Source: Paenibacillus sp. URB8-2 (GTDB lineage: Bacteria; Bacillota; Bacilli; Paenibacillales; Paenibacillaceae). From it: a stretch of DNA of 64,000 nucleotides. The translations under genes and the position numbers were made by a program. The stretch is taken from NCBI RefSeq assembly GCF_013393385.1, contig NZ_AP023239.1:2914001-2978000 (forward strand), in the 5' to 3' direction. A model generated the notes under the pieces. The model ran no database searches and had not been told where the DNA came from. It worked only from the letters and a program-made list of their open reading frames with translations. Below, piece after piece: positions 52,878-62,118 of this stretch; the stretch's first letter is position 1; every line of letters starts with the position of its first letter.

Positions 52878-55001
52878 ATGAAACGGAAAAGCGTGATTAA
52901 TACAGACTTTGTCTCCATCTACGATAAGATCTCTCCGTCCTTGAAGGCAGGAGAATATACCATTTCCATCCAGCAGAATGTATCCTGGGACCAAAATGAC
53001 AAGAAAATGGATCAGGTACAGAATTTCTTCATTGACGCCCCCCGATTTACACTGCCGGCGGACAATCTAGGGATTCAACATCCGATTATGGAAGGACAGT
53101 ACGAGCAAACGATTCCCCATCTAATTCTTTCCAATCCAGCCTTGCCCTGGGCGAGATGGCCGGACGACGGGGTGAACGATCTTCCATGGTTAGCTCTTCT
53201 TCTTGTTAGAGAGGATGAATGGGTTGGGGACGGGAAGCCGGTAACTATGTCCGTAAAAGACACTTTTGATCCCGGACTGTATCCGGACATTGAGCCGCCT
53301 GCGATCAATAGAGGAGAAACGGAACAAAACCAGTCCCCTTGCCAATCCGTCGTGATCAAAACAGGAGTGCTAAGCCAAATTTTCCTCCTTGAACACGAAG
53401 TTTCCTGGTTGGCGAATGTTCGAGTGTCAGTCCCCTCATCGGATCAGAGCGCCGCTGTGATAATCTCCAACAGGGTGCCAAAAGTTGCGGGGTCACTCCC
53501 ACAGCAAAAGTTTTACGCCTACCTGGTTTCGCTAGAGGGACACACACAATGTCTAAGAGGGACGTTTCCTGTTAAACCATTTGTCCGGTTTATTGTTCTC
53601 GATCATTGGAAATTTACATCGTATAAATCGGCAAATAAAAGCTTTTCCGCTCTAGCCGGGAATCTTTTAGAAGGGATGAAGGCGGATCCGTGGCTGCGCC
53701 ATGCGGGTCATGCGGACCCGAACGCCCCGGAGGTAATACGCCAACGTCTATTCGACGGCTACTCTCCCGTATTGTCCCATACCAAAACCGGGGAAGAGAC
53801 AATGGCTTGGATGGTCGGACCAGGTCTAGCGGTAACTGATCCTAAATCAAGACCCCATGTAAGCTACTGGAACTCCTCTCAGCTGCTGCAATACGACGAC
53901 AAGAAGGGTTTATTTGATGTCTCCTGGGCGGTTGCGTACCAGTTCGGTAAAGCGGCGGCTCTTGCCAATCACAAGTTTGCCGAGCATCTTTGTGTGCTTC
54001 GCAGGCAATACGCGGCACAATTTATGAGCAGTCAAATTTCATCCTATCCTTTGAAGCACAAAGAGCAGAAAGACCTGTGGACGAAACTGGAAGAGGGGCT
54101 TGAATCGGACTGGGCATTCCGTGTGAACGATGCGATGGCGGGATATCGGGAGGAGGAGCCGCAGCTCAGGTACCACAGGAAATGGCGCAAAGAAAGACGC
54201 ACGAACAAGAAAGATCCTTACCAAGCAATCCGGGAAGTCATTAATGAGACTGGAAATGATGCGAAGAAAATCACTGAGTATTTTCACAAGCTGCAGACCC
54301 AGGAAGAATGGGACGTTGTCAGTTATTTAAACCAATTGCAAGACCTGAAGCACATCGCATTTCCATATCTTGTTCCACACCATCAATTGCTTCCCCCGGA
54401 AAGTGCCCGGTTGTTTCGATTGGACCTCAGCTGGATGGACAGCATGCTCGATGGCGCGCTAAGCATCGGTGTTCACTCGGATTGGGATCAGGCGATTAAC
54501 GGTTACATTCGAAGCCAACTTGATTATAAGGTAGATAACCGTTTGGGGCTAATCATACATTCGGCTCTGATCTCGGATTACCCGGATGTGAAAATCAGAG
54601 GATACATTAATAGTGAAGAAGTAATGGCTGTGCATGTGGAGCTTCAAGAGCAAATCAAACTGATTTTGTTTGAGAAAGAACCTTTGACCATTACCCTAAC
54701 CGAACCTTGCGAGAAGCAGCGATTCGGGTTTGATGTCGACGATAACGGGGCGTTCACCATAGACCTTAGAAGTACAAACAACACGCAGGTTGATCAATTA
54801 GGCAGCCGTCTATCGGTTCCCTACTTTATCACAGATACAGATTGGAGGGACAAGGATCTGGGCGTTTTGGATATTGGGAAACTGCAAGAACATTTGGAGA
54901 ATGAACTTGCTCGAATTGAAGGTGCTGGGAATTGGGGATCTTCAACATTTGCGCTTCAATTGTTAGATGCACCAGATTATGCGCTGTTGACCTTACATTG
55001 A
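52878..55001 (+). CDS. Large hypothetical protein, second gene of the DUF6603 operon
   Basis: A 707-residue protein starting at ATG 52878 after GGAGGTATAGGA; a longer frame would overlap the previous gene. The N-terminal half has a repeated-looking segment of Pro/Trp-rich strands (IPHLILSNPALPWARWPDDG, LPWLALLLVREDEWVG). The middle has helical, Arg/Lys-rich segments; the C-terminus is beta-rich (LGSRLSVPYFITDTDWRD). I do not recognise a named domain. Similar proteins accompany DUF6603 proteins in some bacterial and fungal genomes as far as I recall. No signal peptide. Confidence 0.7.
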   Translation: MKRKSVINTDFVSIYDKISPSLKAGEYTISIQQNVSWDQNDKKMDQVQNFFIDAPRFTLPADNLGIQHPIMEGQYEQTIPHLILSNPALPWARWPDDGVNDLPWLALLLVREDEWVGDGKPVTMSVKDTFDPGLYPDIEPPAINRGETEQNQSPCQSVVIKTGVLSQIFLLEHEVSWLANVRVSVPSSDQSAAVIISNRVPKVAGSLPQQKFYAYLVSLEGHTQCLRGTFPVKPFVRFIVLDHWKFTSYKSANKSFSALAGNLLEGMKADPWLRHAGHADPNAPEVIRQRLFDGYSPVLSHTKTGEETMAWMVGPGLAVTDPKSRPHVSYWNSSQLLQYDDKKGLFDVSWAVAYQFGKAAALANHKFAEHLCVLRRQYAAQFMSSQISSYPLKHKEQKDLWTKLEEGLESDWAFRVNDAMAGYREEEPQLRYHRKWRKERRTNKKDPYQAIREVINETGNDAKKITEYFHKLQTQEEWDVVSYLNQLQDLKHIAFPYLVPHHQLLPPESARLFRLDLSWMDSMLDGALSIGVHSDWDQAINGYIRSQLDYKVDNRLGLIIHSALISDYPDVKIRGYINSEEVMAVHVELQEQIKLILFEKEPLTITLTEPCEKQRFGFDVDDNGAFTIDLRSTNNTQVDQLGSRLSVPYFITDTDWRDKDLGVLDIGKLQEHLENELARIEGAGNWGSSTFALQLLDAPDYALLTLH

Positions 55002-55038
55002 ATCACCTCATTTGTTCTGAAAGGGGAATGTTACAATT

Positions 55039-58000
55039 ATGGAAAAAGAGACGATCTGCTTAGTCCCAATGGTCGTTGAAGCCTTACCGGTAGATTCCAA
55101 CACATTGAATAGTCAGCCTTTCCGCCGGTTTACAATGAATCATAAAGAGTGGTTGTCTCCAGAGCCCGGACCGTTCCAGCCGACAGTCATGGACAGATCC
55201 GATATGGGGGTCTACCTGCATTGGACACTTCCCCAAGCATTTCGAAATGCCGTGGAATTGGTTGACGGGGACCACGAATACCGAACGGTGCCTAACCGAT
55301 GGCTCGTTGTGCGGAAGCAAGCTGGGAATTCCCCAAGCGCATATCGTTACTGGGTTGTGGAAAGCGACGCCCTGCATAATGAACCCAGTGCGGGAAGTCC
55401 CTGGTCTTCCGATTTTGGAGCGGAACGAATCGGAATCACGATCCCCTTACCGGAACGGACGCCGAATCCGGCAATAGACTACCTTGAGGAATTAACCGTG
55501 ATGGGGCCGGGAGATCCTTCCTTCGCTGCGTACCAGCCCAACTGCATAGACGTATTTTCCATGATTGACCCTTTAAACGGGATTGATGAAGGAACTCTGG
55601 AGTATGTTGTGATTGGCTGGTTTAATAACCCGCACCGAGATCCCTTGCATGAAATCCGGTCCGTTTCAGAATTCATTGAGAAGCTCGGCGAATTAGATTG
55701 GCGCATCGATGGGGATGTTACTATGTTCGCAAATCGAACCTTTATATATGGTCAAGTTAAAGGATTGTCGTGGAAGAGGGAAGCTGCATCATCTCGCATT
55801 CCTCGTCAATCAGCCGGGCATCTTGTATCGGTCGGCATGACATCTGTCGATGCTTTTTCCGAGATGTTGGGGGCTTTTACTTTAGAATCGGAAGAAGAAG
55901 AGGGCTTATCCCCATCAAACTTACTGGAAACTCACATGTATAATCAATTGAGGACCTTTGAAGAACCGGATGGAACAGACACGCTGGATATAAAGATTCA
56001 CCAAACCGGCTTTGAGCAGCTTCCGGGAGGAAGCATTTGGAATTGGACCTACAGAGAAGAACAACAACCATTTGCGGTTCAGCAAGATCCGTATCGTGAC
56101 AGGGCAGACCGGAAATTATCCGAATTGAACAGAGAAAAGATAAAATCGGAACGGATGTATAGACAAGTCAAAAAGATGAAGCAAGAACTATACGAGGTTT
56201 GGTGGAAATGGCGCTATAAATATAAAGGACGTGAATCAGAGAGCGGTGAACTGCAAAGTTACGCTTACCGCTTAGGGCAAATGATTCTCGAATTCGAAAC
56301 TCAAGCAGAGAAGGTTGATTTCCTTTATCGGAACTTCGCAGATACCTTTAAGGACAAAATGTTGATACCAAATAGTCTTCCCCGTTTTTGGCGTCCTCAA
56401 GATCCTGCCGTATTGATCACCGGGATCAAAGAAACATTGACCGATCGGGAGGGCCGACTGCCTTTTTGTAAAATAAAACAATATGCTTTCAGCGAAGATC
56501 AGTTTCCGGGGAATTATGATGGGCTTCCGCATGGATTATATGAAGCGATGCTGGATTTGCTTCAAATGGATGAAGCCCAACCGTGGAGTTTGCCATGGGA
56601 ACCGATCTTTCTTGAATGGAAACTGAAGTGGTTTCCTATGCCATTCAACGAAGTGAATTGGGAATTCCAAGGCGAAGAATATGTATGTAAGACTGAGCCA
56701 ATGACGAGTCAAGCACAGATCCTGACAGGGAGAACATGGTTGGGGCCTCAAGCGATAGGTTACCTTGAAGACAGAATCCGTCAATTACGAAAGGATTTAG
56801 CTGAAAGCAACTCAAATGCCGCGCGGTTTGAGCGCCGGTTGGAATCTTGGAAAGTGCTGTCCCAAGCATTGGAAGGTCTGCTGGACCAGCTCATTCTTCG
56901 TGATGTAAAGGCACATCCGGTTGCCCATGATATCGACGAGATTCTTCAGGGAGAAGATTCAAGGGTGATACCGGATAAACAGGCTTTTGCGCCTTCATCT
57001 TCGTTTCAATCCATCATTTCAGGACATTTTCGATTGGAACAATTAGATATCATTGACCGTTTTGGACAACTCGAGCAGGTGTCTCTAGCCGGAAATGATC
57101 CGTTGGTCGCGCAGTCATTGGCTTGCGAGCCTGCCATTAACGGAGTGGTGGAGCTTAAGCCCAGGTTGGCTCAACCGATGCTCTTGAATGTGAATTGGGT
57201 GTCTGCCAAAGACGATCGCAAAGAATATAATTTGGATTATAATGTCAATCCAGTCTGCGGCTGGATACTTCCCAATCATTTGGACCGGGGACTGCTGGTA
57301 TACTCGCCGCAGGGACAGGTGCTGGGCGAAGTCCGGATTGCCGGGAGCGGGAGAACTAGCAAAGTTCATTGGGAACCGGCGCCGGATGTTCCTTTTACAA
57401 CGCTTCAATCCTTGAAGGATTCTTATAATATATTGGGACAGGTTCTAATCGGGCTTGAATCTGCGGGAGGTTCAGCTTTGCTTGCTCTTGAACAGTCCAT
57501 CGATGAAACCCTGTGGATGATTGAACCGAAGGGAAGATCATTTGCCCGGAATATGGCCGTCTTTTTGGGCAGGCCGCTAGTTTTGACAAGAGTTAAGGTG
57601 GGTTTGGAATTGGACTGTCCAATGCTACCGGTTCACGATTCTGGCAAGAATTACAATTCGGACAGGGACCAGCATCCGTATTATCGATTGGAATTGCCGA
57701 TCGGAGTCGGAAATTCCGAAAAGCTCAATTCCGGTATACTGGGTTATTATGAAGGAGACGATTACTCAAAATTCTATGCCGTTCATGCTTACACCGGACC
57801 AGACAGAGAGAACAGCACATATATCCAAGTCATTGGCGAACCGGATTTGCAGGACCCCATAAATAGAAAAGCCTATCTTCGGCTGAAAATATCCAAATCA
57901 TTGAAGTGCAAAACCATTACTATCCTTATGGACCCGACTGCTCCAATACATCTGAACGCCGGGCTAATTCCAGAGAAACAATTGGAATTGCCGGAGAAGT

Positions 58001-58278
58001 TTCGTGTGGATAATACTGGCATCCTGGAAACCCTGTTCCAGGGAGGCCCGATTCTGACAGCCTTCACAACGGATGATCAGACCCCAAAAATTCTTTATCC
58101 CAAACCAAATGATACTCTTGGAAATTGGACGTGGATCGAACGGACCAAATCTTCCGGTGAAGAGTGGCCCACACAACAATATCCCATCAAACCTACCGAT
58201 CATAAAGATTTCGCAACCGCCCAGGATATTAGTGTGCGGGAAGGATGGCTAAAATTAACTGTTAAAGAGTCGGATTAG
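55039..58278 (+). CDS. Very large hypothetical protein, third gene of the DUF6603 operon
   Basis: A 1079-residue protein 37 bases after the second gene, with AAAGGGGAATG before its ATG. The N-terminal part (1-330) contains MGVYLHWTLPQAFRNAVELV, VPNRWLVVRKQ and YVVIGWFNNPHRDPLHEI. Two coiled-coil stretches follow (about 350-430, KIKSERMYRQVKKMKQELYE; about 575-620, YLEDRIRQLRKDLAESNSNA). The C-terminal half is beta-rich and ends in a lone domain with VREGWLKLTV. No named domain and no secretion signal. The size, beta content and coiled coils would suit a structural or particle-forming role, but this is inference. The operon ends at a strong terminator 35 bases downstream. Confidence 0.7.
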   Translation: MEKETICLVPMVVEALPVDSNTLNSQPFRRFTMNHKEWLSPEPGPFQPTVMDRSDMGVYLHWTLPQAFRNAVELVDGDHEYRTVPNRWLVVRKQAGNSPSAYRYWVVESDALHNEPSAGSPWSSDFGAERIGITIPLPERTPNPAIDYLEELTVMGPGDPSFAAYQPNCIDVFSMIDPLNGIDEGTLEYVVIGWFNNPHRDPLHEIRSVSEFIEKLGELDWRIDGDVTMFANRTFIYGQVKGLSWKREAASSRIPRQSAGHLVSVGMTSVDAFSEMLGAFTLESEEEEGLSPSNLLETHMYNQLRTFEEPDGTDTLDIKIHQTGFEQLPGGSIWNWTYREEQQPFAVQQDPYRDRADRKLSELNREKIKSERMYRQVKKMKQELYEVWWKWRYKYKGRESESGELQSYAYRLGQMILEFETQAEKVDFLYRNFADTFKDKMLIPNSLPRFWRPQDPAVLITGIKETLTDREGRLPFCKIKQYAFSEDQFPGNYDGLPHGLYEAMLDLLQMDEAQPWSLPWEPIFLEWKLKWFPMPFNEVNWEFQGEEYVCKTEPMTSQAQILTGRTWLGPQAIGYLEDRIRQLRKDLAESNSNAARFERRLESWKVLSQALEGLLDQLILRDVKAHPVAHDIDEILQGEDSRVIPDKQAFAPSSSFQSIISGHFRLEQLDIIDRFGQLEQVSLAGNDPLVAQSLACEPAINGVVELKPRLAQPMLLNVNWVSAKDDRKEYNLDYNVNPVCGWILPNHLDRGLLVYSPQGQVLGEVRIAGSGRTSKVHWEPAPDVPFTTLQSLKDSYNILGQVLIGLESAGGSALLALEQSIDETLWMIEPKGRSFARNMAVFLGRPLVLTRVKVGLELDCPMLPVHDSGKNYNSDRDQHPYYRLELPIGVGNSEKLNSGILGYYEGDDYSKFYAVHAYTGPDRENSTYIQVIGEPDLQDPINRKAYLRLKISKSLKCKTITILMDPTAPIHLNAGLIPEKQLELPEKFRVDNTGILETLFQGGPILTAFTTDDQTPKILYPKPNDTLGNWTWIERTKSSGEEWPTQQYPIKPTDHKDFATAQDISVREGWLKLTVKESD

Positions 58279-58312
58279 TAACAAAAGCCCGATGTTTTTT
58301 GGCCACGAAATA

Positions 58313-58351
58313 AACGCAAAAAGCCGCGCTTAACGCGGCCTTTTGCGTTTT
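58313..58351 (+). terminator. Terminator of the DUF6603 operon
   Basis: AACGCAAAAAGCCGCG-CTTAA-CGCGGCCTTTTGCGTT is a near-perfect hairpin followed by TTCTTT. It runs directly into the truncated AraC frame. Confidence 0.85.
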
Positions 58352-58442
58352 CTTTAACCAACTCGAAGACAACCTGGCGGGGGAGATCAACTTCAACACT
58401 GCAGCAGGAATTTCTTGTTGCTCCGTCTACCACTTTCAAAGG

Positions 58443-59201
58443 ATGTTTTCGTTCATGACGGAGATCCCTTTATCAGAATATATTCGGCGAAGACGCTTGA
58501 CACTCGCAGCCTTCGAGCTGCAGCAAAGCGAAATCAAGGTCATTGACCTGGCGTTGAAGTATGGTTATGAGTCTCCTGAAGCATTCACCCGTGCTTTTCA
58601 GAAAATACATGGAGTCACCCCCACTTTAGCACGCCAGAAAGGAATCTATCTGAAGTCTTATCCCCGGCTCTCTTTTCATATTACGATCAGAGGAGAAGAA
58701 GAGATGAACTACAAAATTATCGAAAAGGAGGGTTTCACCGTCTTCGGAGTAGAGGAAATCTTCTCCATAGAGAATGGGGAGAATCTTAGATGTATACCAC
58801 AGATGTGGGAAAGACTTTTGAGCGACGGCACCGTAGAACGGATAGGACAAGCGTCAGGCAGGGTATGGAACAAATTCAGCAGTGGAATCATGCCGGTGAA
58901 TGCTGTCATGTGCCACCGGGAAGAAAAAGCCAACCGTTTTCCCTATATGATTTGTGGATTCATGCCTGAGTCCGGCCATTTGAATACAGAAGATTATACA
59001 GTTGTGGATATTCCTACGTTAACATGGGCTGTATTCACAACAGAGGTTGCTCATATTCAAATCTTATGGAAACGTATCTACACCGAATGGTTCCCAATTT
59101 CCTCTTATGAACCGTTATCCGGCCCCCAACTCGAAATGTATGGAGTTGCGGAGGGCGGGAAGAGATATTGTGAAGTCTGGATCCCTGTTGCGCATAAGTG
59201 A
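58443..59201 (+). CDS. 5'-truncated AraC regulator with GyrI-like effector domain
   Basis: The frame is continuous from 58331 to 59201 but has no usable start codon until ATG 58443. The codons before this ATG still read as an AraC N-terminus (NQLEDNLAGEINFNTAAGIS, CCSVYHFQR), showing that the first 15 or so residues have been lost and replaced by the operon terminator at 58313-58351. The remaining parts are the second helix-turn-helix (EIKVIDLALKYGYESPEAFT) and a GyrI-like effector-binding domain (NYKIIEKEGFTVFGVEE to the end). A product from 58443 (252 residues) would lack the first DNA-binding helix-turn-helix. Probably nonfunctional or reduced. Confidence 0.7.
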   Translation: MFSFMTEIPLSEYIRRRRLTLAAFELQQSEIKVIDLALKYGYESPEAFTRAFQKIHGVTPTLARQKGIYLKSYPRLSFHITIRGEEEMNYKIIEKEGFTVFGVEEIFSIENGENLRCIPQMWERLLSDGTVERIGQASGRVWNKFSSGIMPVNAVMCHREEKANRFPYMICGFMPESGHLNTEDYTVVDIPTLTWAVFTTEVAHIQILWKRIYTEWFPISSYEPLSGPQLEMYGVAEGGKRYCEVWIPVAHK

Positions 59202-59284
59202 CACGGTTTCACGGCTACTTTGAAAGCACCCTTTTTGTGGGGTTAGCGATAGTTTTTAACTTTGTATACGAGGGAGGAAGAAAA

Positions 59285-59761
59285 GTGGTTGAAATAATTG
59301 AAAAACGACAATTCTCAGTTATTGGTAAAATGGGGCAGGGGCCGGCAATTGAAGGCCCAAAGTGGATACCACCATTATGGCAAGAGGCCAACAGTAACTT
59401 TGCAGAGATAAGTAATCTTGCTAAGTTGGATGCTGGAGGTAACATTGCTGGAATATGGGGTGCTATGAGTGATGTTGATGAGAAATTTGAAAGATGGAAA
59501 GAGGAAGGAAAATATTTAGCTGGATGTGAAGTTACTGACGAAGCTACAGCACCGATTGGCTGGACCAAATGGACCATTCCAGCATTCAAGTATTTTGTAA
59601 TTAAATGTACACAAGATTCTTATCAAGAAACTTTTAAATATACGATTAACGCTTATTTACCACAAAATAATTTCTCGATCGTTGGAGCGATTCAAGAATT
59701 TTATAATCCCAAAGATAATAATGGCGAATTGACGTTATACTTCCCAGTTGAAAAAATATAA
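59285..59761 (+). CDS. GyrI-like (AraC effector-binding) domain protein
   Basis: A 158-residue protein starting at GTG 59285 after GAGGGAGG; a longer frame overlapping the AraC gene is rejected. It matches the GyrI-like small-molecule-binding fold: KRQFSVIGKMGQGPAIEGPK, PPLWQEANSNFAEISNLAK, then VTDEATAPIGWTKWTIPAF and QEFYNPKDNNGELTLYFPV. Such proteins bind drugs or signals without DNA-binding domains. It is more AT-rich than the genes to the left. It lies between the truncated AraC gene and a DinB-like gene. Confidence 0.78.
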   Translation: MVEIIEKRQFSVIGKMGQGPAIEGPKWIPPLWQEANSNFAEISNLAKLDAGGNIAGIWGAMSDVDEKFERWKEEGKYLAGCEVTDEATAPIGWTKWTIPAFKYFVIKCTQDSYQETFKYTINAYLPQNNFSIVGAIQEFYNPKDNNGELTLYFPVEKI

Positions 59762-59799
59762 CGATACAGACCAAAGCCAAAAGGGGCGGGTTGATTTCA

Positions 59800-60510
59800 A
59801 TGGACTTGGACGAACAACGAGCTTGGAGTGAAAACCATAGGGAATTAAATGAAATCATTTCAAAACCTCAAGAATATTCTCAAGCGATTCATTTATTTCT
59901 TTCACTACATGCTTGGTTACACTCTTCAGAGGTTGGAAATGAGGGTAAGCAAACACTAAAAGATGTAGTTGTTGAAAATTTAACTGAAAAAAGCTTGAGA
60001 AAGTATCCAGTAACTATCCCTAATACGAAAAATTCCATTGCATGGCACCTATGGCACATTGCACGAATTGAGGACATGACCATGAGTATTTTGGTCGCTG
60101 ATGATCAACAAGTTCTTTGTGCTGGGAATTGGTTTGAAAAAATGAATACTAGATTTTTACATTCTGGTAATGAGATGAGCGAAGAGGACATTGTTGATCT
60201 AAGTTCAAGTATAAATTTTGAATCATTATTGGCATATAGAACAGCCGTCGGAAAGCACACACGACAAATAATATCGATGTTGACTCCCGGACAATTAAAA
60301 GAAAAGGTTGACCCAAAGAGAATCAAACGATTGTTTGATGAAAATGCCGTTACGCAAAATGCGAGTTGGTTAGCCGGTTATTGGAGCAAAAAAAGCATAG
60401 CTGGGCTAATGCTGATGCCTGCAACAAGACATATTTTTTTACACTTGAAAAAATGTATTCATATAAAGGATAAACTTCATAAACCAATGAAGAATCCACT
60501 CCAGAGATAA
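59800..60510 (+). CDS. DinB-superfamily metal-binding protein
   Basis: A 236-residue helical protein starting at ATG 59800 after AAGGGGCGGG. The DinB-like four-helix bundle is recognised by NSIAWHLWHIARIEDMTMSI with its first His, and by PATRHIFLHLKKC near the end for the other His. Family members bind a metal and some act as thiol transferases. AT-rich, like the GyrI-like gene before it. A possible hairpin AAGAATCCA/TGGATTCTT (60490-60523) overlaps its stop codon. Confidence 0.75.
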   Translation: MDLDEQRAWSENHRELNEIISKPQEYSQAIHLFLSLHAWLHSSEVGNEGKQTLKDVVVENLTEKSLRKYPVTIPNTKNSIAWHLWHIARIEDMTMSILVADDQQVLCAGNWFEKMNTRFLHSGNEMSEEDIVDLSSSINFESLLAYRTAVGKHTRQIISMLTPGQLKEKVDPKRIKRLFDENAVTQNASWLAGYWSKKSIAGLMLMPATRHIFLHLKKCIHIKDKLHKPMKNPLQR

Positions 60511-60523
60511 GGAATGGATTCTT

Positions 60524-60887
60524 CTATAATAGTTTAAGGCGTATGTTATTAAAGTTCGTATTTAATATGTTACTGGACATGGATCGATAAACCAGCGGTG
60601 TTACACGGTTTCTCTTGGATATATTCACAAAACCCATATTTTGTACATATGTATATAAAAACCCATTGGCTGTGAAATGAAAAATTTCCCCAGATTCGTC
60701 TTTTATATTTGTTCCCAAACAGTATCAGAGACCGGTTTATAATCTTCGTCTTTTTTTGGGTTTAACTTAGGTCATCTTCTTGATATATAAGTTTCCTAAT
60801 TGGTAATTCAGGTGCTTCAGTCCACTCATATCGTTGTATAAAATACAAGAAATTTTCTAGACCATCCGTAGGCTCTGACAAGAACAT
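60524..60887 (-). pseudogene. Decayed gene of unknown family
   Basis: On the minus strand, three coding-like pieces follow one another in different frames. From ATG 60887: MFLSEPTDGLENFLYFIQRY, EWTEAPELPIRKLIYQEDDL, ending in a TAA at 60762. Next NPKKDEDYKPVSDTVWEQI, then KDESGEIFHFTANGFLYTYV, QNMGFVNISKRNRVTPLVY. Together they look like one small protein broken by two frameshifts. I do not recognise the family. No binding site is seen before ATG 60887. Confidence 0.45.
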
Positions 60888-60901
60888 TCGTCAAGTAACA
60901 C

Positions 60902-60950
60902 AGACAAGTCCGCATCTGCGCAGCAGCTACGGACTTGTCTAGGTTTCTTT
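60902..60950. terminator. Hairpin downstream of the anti-sigma gene
   Basis: AGACAAGTCCG...CGGACTTGTCT is a perfect 11-bp stem with a 17-base loop; the plus strand continues TTTCTTTCTC. It lies 20 bases beyond the minus-strand stop of the anti-sigma gene and probably ends that transcript. Confidence 0.6.
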
Positions 60951-60972
60951 CTCTTATTATAGCCTAACTGAA

Positions 60973-62118
60973 TCAAGGAATAACTATAGTGGTCTCCAGG
61001 TCTTTATAATAGGTTTTCAGTCGTTCGCCATTGGCATCCTTTAAGAGATTCAGCTTTTGATCAAACGTGCACGTATAAGGCCGGACTGTAATCGTCTTGG
61101 GCACCTGCGGGAACGTGTCGTATAGATTATCCACAGAAGCAGCGATTGGTGACACCCTGCCATTAGGATATCCCATCTGTCTCGGGCTGATGACGTGACC
61201 TTCTTCATCCACAATCTCATAGAAGACTATAGTCGGGGCATATTCACCCGTCTGCTCCGGCGCTATAGGCACCTCTCCCTTGCTGTCTATCATCAAACGG
61301 ATGGTGGCCGGCGTGATGTCCAGATTTTTAACACTATAGCTGAAGGAGCCTCTGCTTGCCCCCTGGTTTGGAGTCAGATTGATTACTCCCTCTGTCACCT
61401 TCTTCACATTTGTCTGGAACTCAAACGGCTCTGCGACTTGTGCAACTGGTACACTGATATGAACCGTGAACTCATCCCCGTATTTCGCTGTGTTTTTCAG
61501 CTCATTCAGTTCCAATAATAGCGTGTTCGGCCGCCCCTCTACGTCGCCTGTTGCAGATGATCCGAACTCAACAACCTCCCCCGACGGCAAGGTTACGCTA
61601 GGAATCCCCAACAAACCTTTGGTTGATTTGTCGAAATCGTGGGTCGCGAAATCTGTGATTTGGGCAAGCACCCGTTCATCCGCAATTCCACTTCGCTCGA
61701 AACCAATGGCCATCCGGGTACCGTCATAAAATACTTCTGTAACGCTTAATGTCACCCCGTCATGCGTCACACTCAAACCGGGGGTAGTCGTCATTCCTTG
61801 TTCGGCAGCCAGCTTGAGTCCCGGATCCTCTGTGTGTTCAAATATACTGCTCAGCATCGGAATCTGCCGCAATGTGTCTGCCCACGCAGGGGAGATGAAT
61901 CCTGCAGCTATTGTGCATATTCCGAGTATTACTGCGGCACCTGCAGCAGCTATTGTCTTCCTTATCAGTCCGCCTTTTGGCGTAATATTTGCCTCCGCAT
62001 GCTCTATACGGTTCATAATTTGCTCACTGTAGCTCTCTACCGGCAACTGCATCTTTCCAATACTCCGGCGAATTTCCTCATCGATTAGAACTTCACTTGG
62101 AGTCTGCCACTTCTCCAT
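60973..62118 (-). CDS. DUF4179 membrane anti-sigma factor
   Basis: A 381-residue protein: cytoplasmic N-terminus (1-50), one membrane helix (KTIAAAGAAVILGICTIAAG, about 54-75), then a large outside region with DUF4179 (SPAWADTLRQIPMLSSIFEH, GITL-type strands) and a DUF5643-like C-terminal half. The gene overlaps the ECF sigma gene by 26 bases on the same strand. This arrangement marks it as the anti-sigma partner that holds the sigma factor at the membrane until a surface signal. Confidence 0.88.
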   Translation of the reverse strand: MEKWQTPSEVLIDEEIRRSIGKMQLPVESYSEQIMNRIEHAEANITPKGGLIRKTIAAAGAAVILGICTIAAGFISPAWADTLRQIPMLSSIFEHTEDPGLKLAAEQGMTTTPGLSVTHDGVTLSVTEVFYDGTRMAIGFERSGIADERVLAQITDFATHDFDKSTKGLLGIPSVTLPSGEVVEFGSSATGDVEGRPNTLLLELNELKNTAKYGDEFTVHISVPVAQVAEPFEFQTNVKKVTEGVINLTPNQGASRGSFSYSVKNLDITPATIRLMIDSKGEVPIAPEQTGEYAPTIVFYEIVDEEGHVISPRQMGYPNGRVSPIAASVDNLYDTFPQVPKTITVRPYTCTFDQKLNLLKDANGERLKTYYKDLETTIVIP

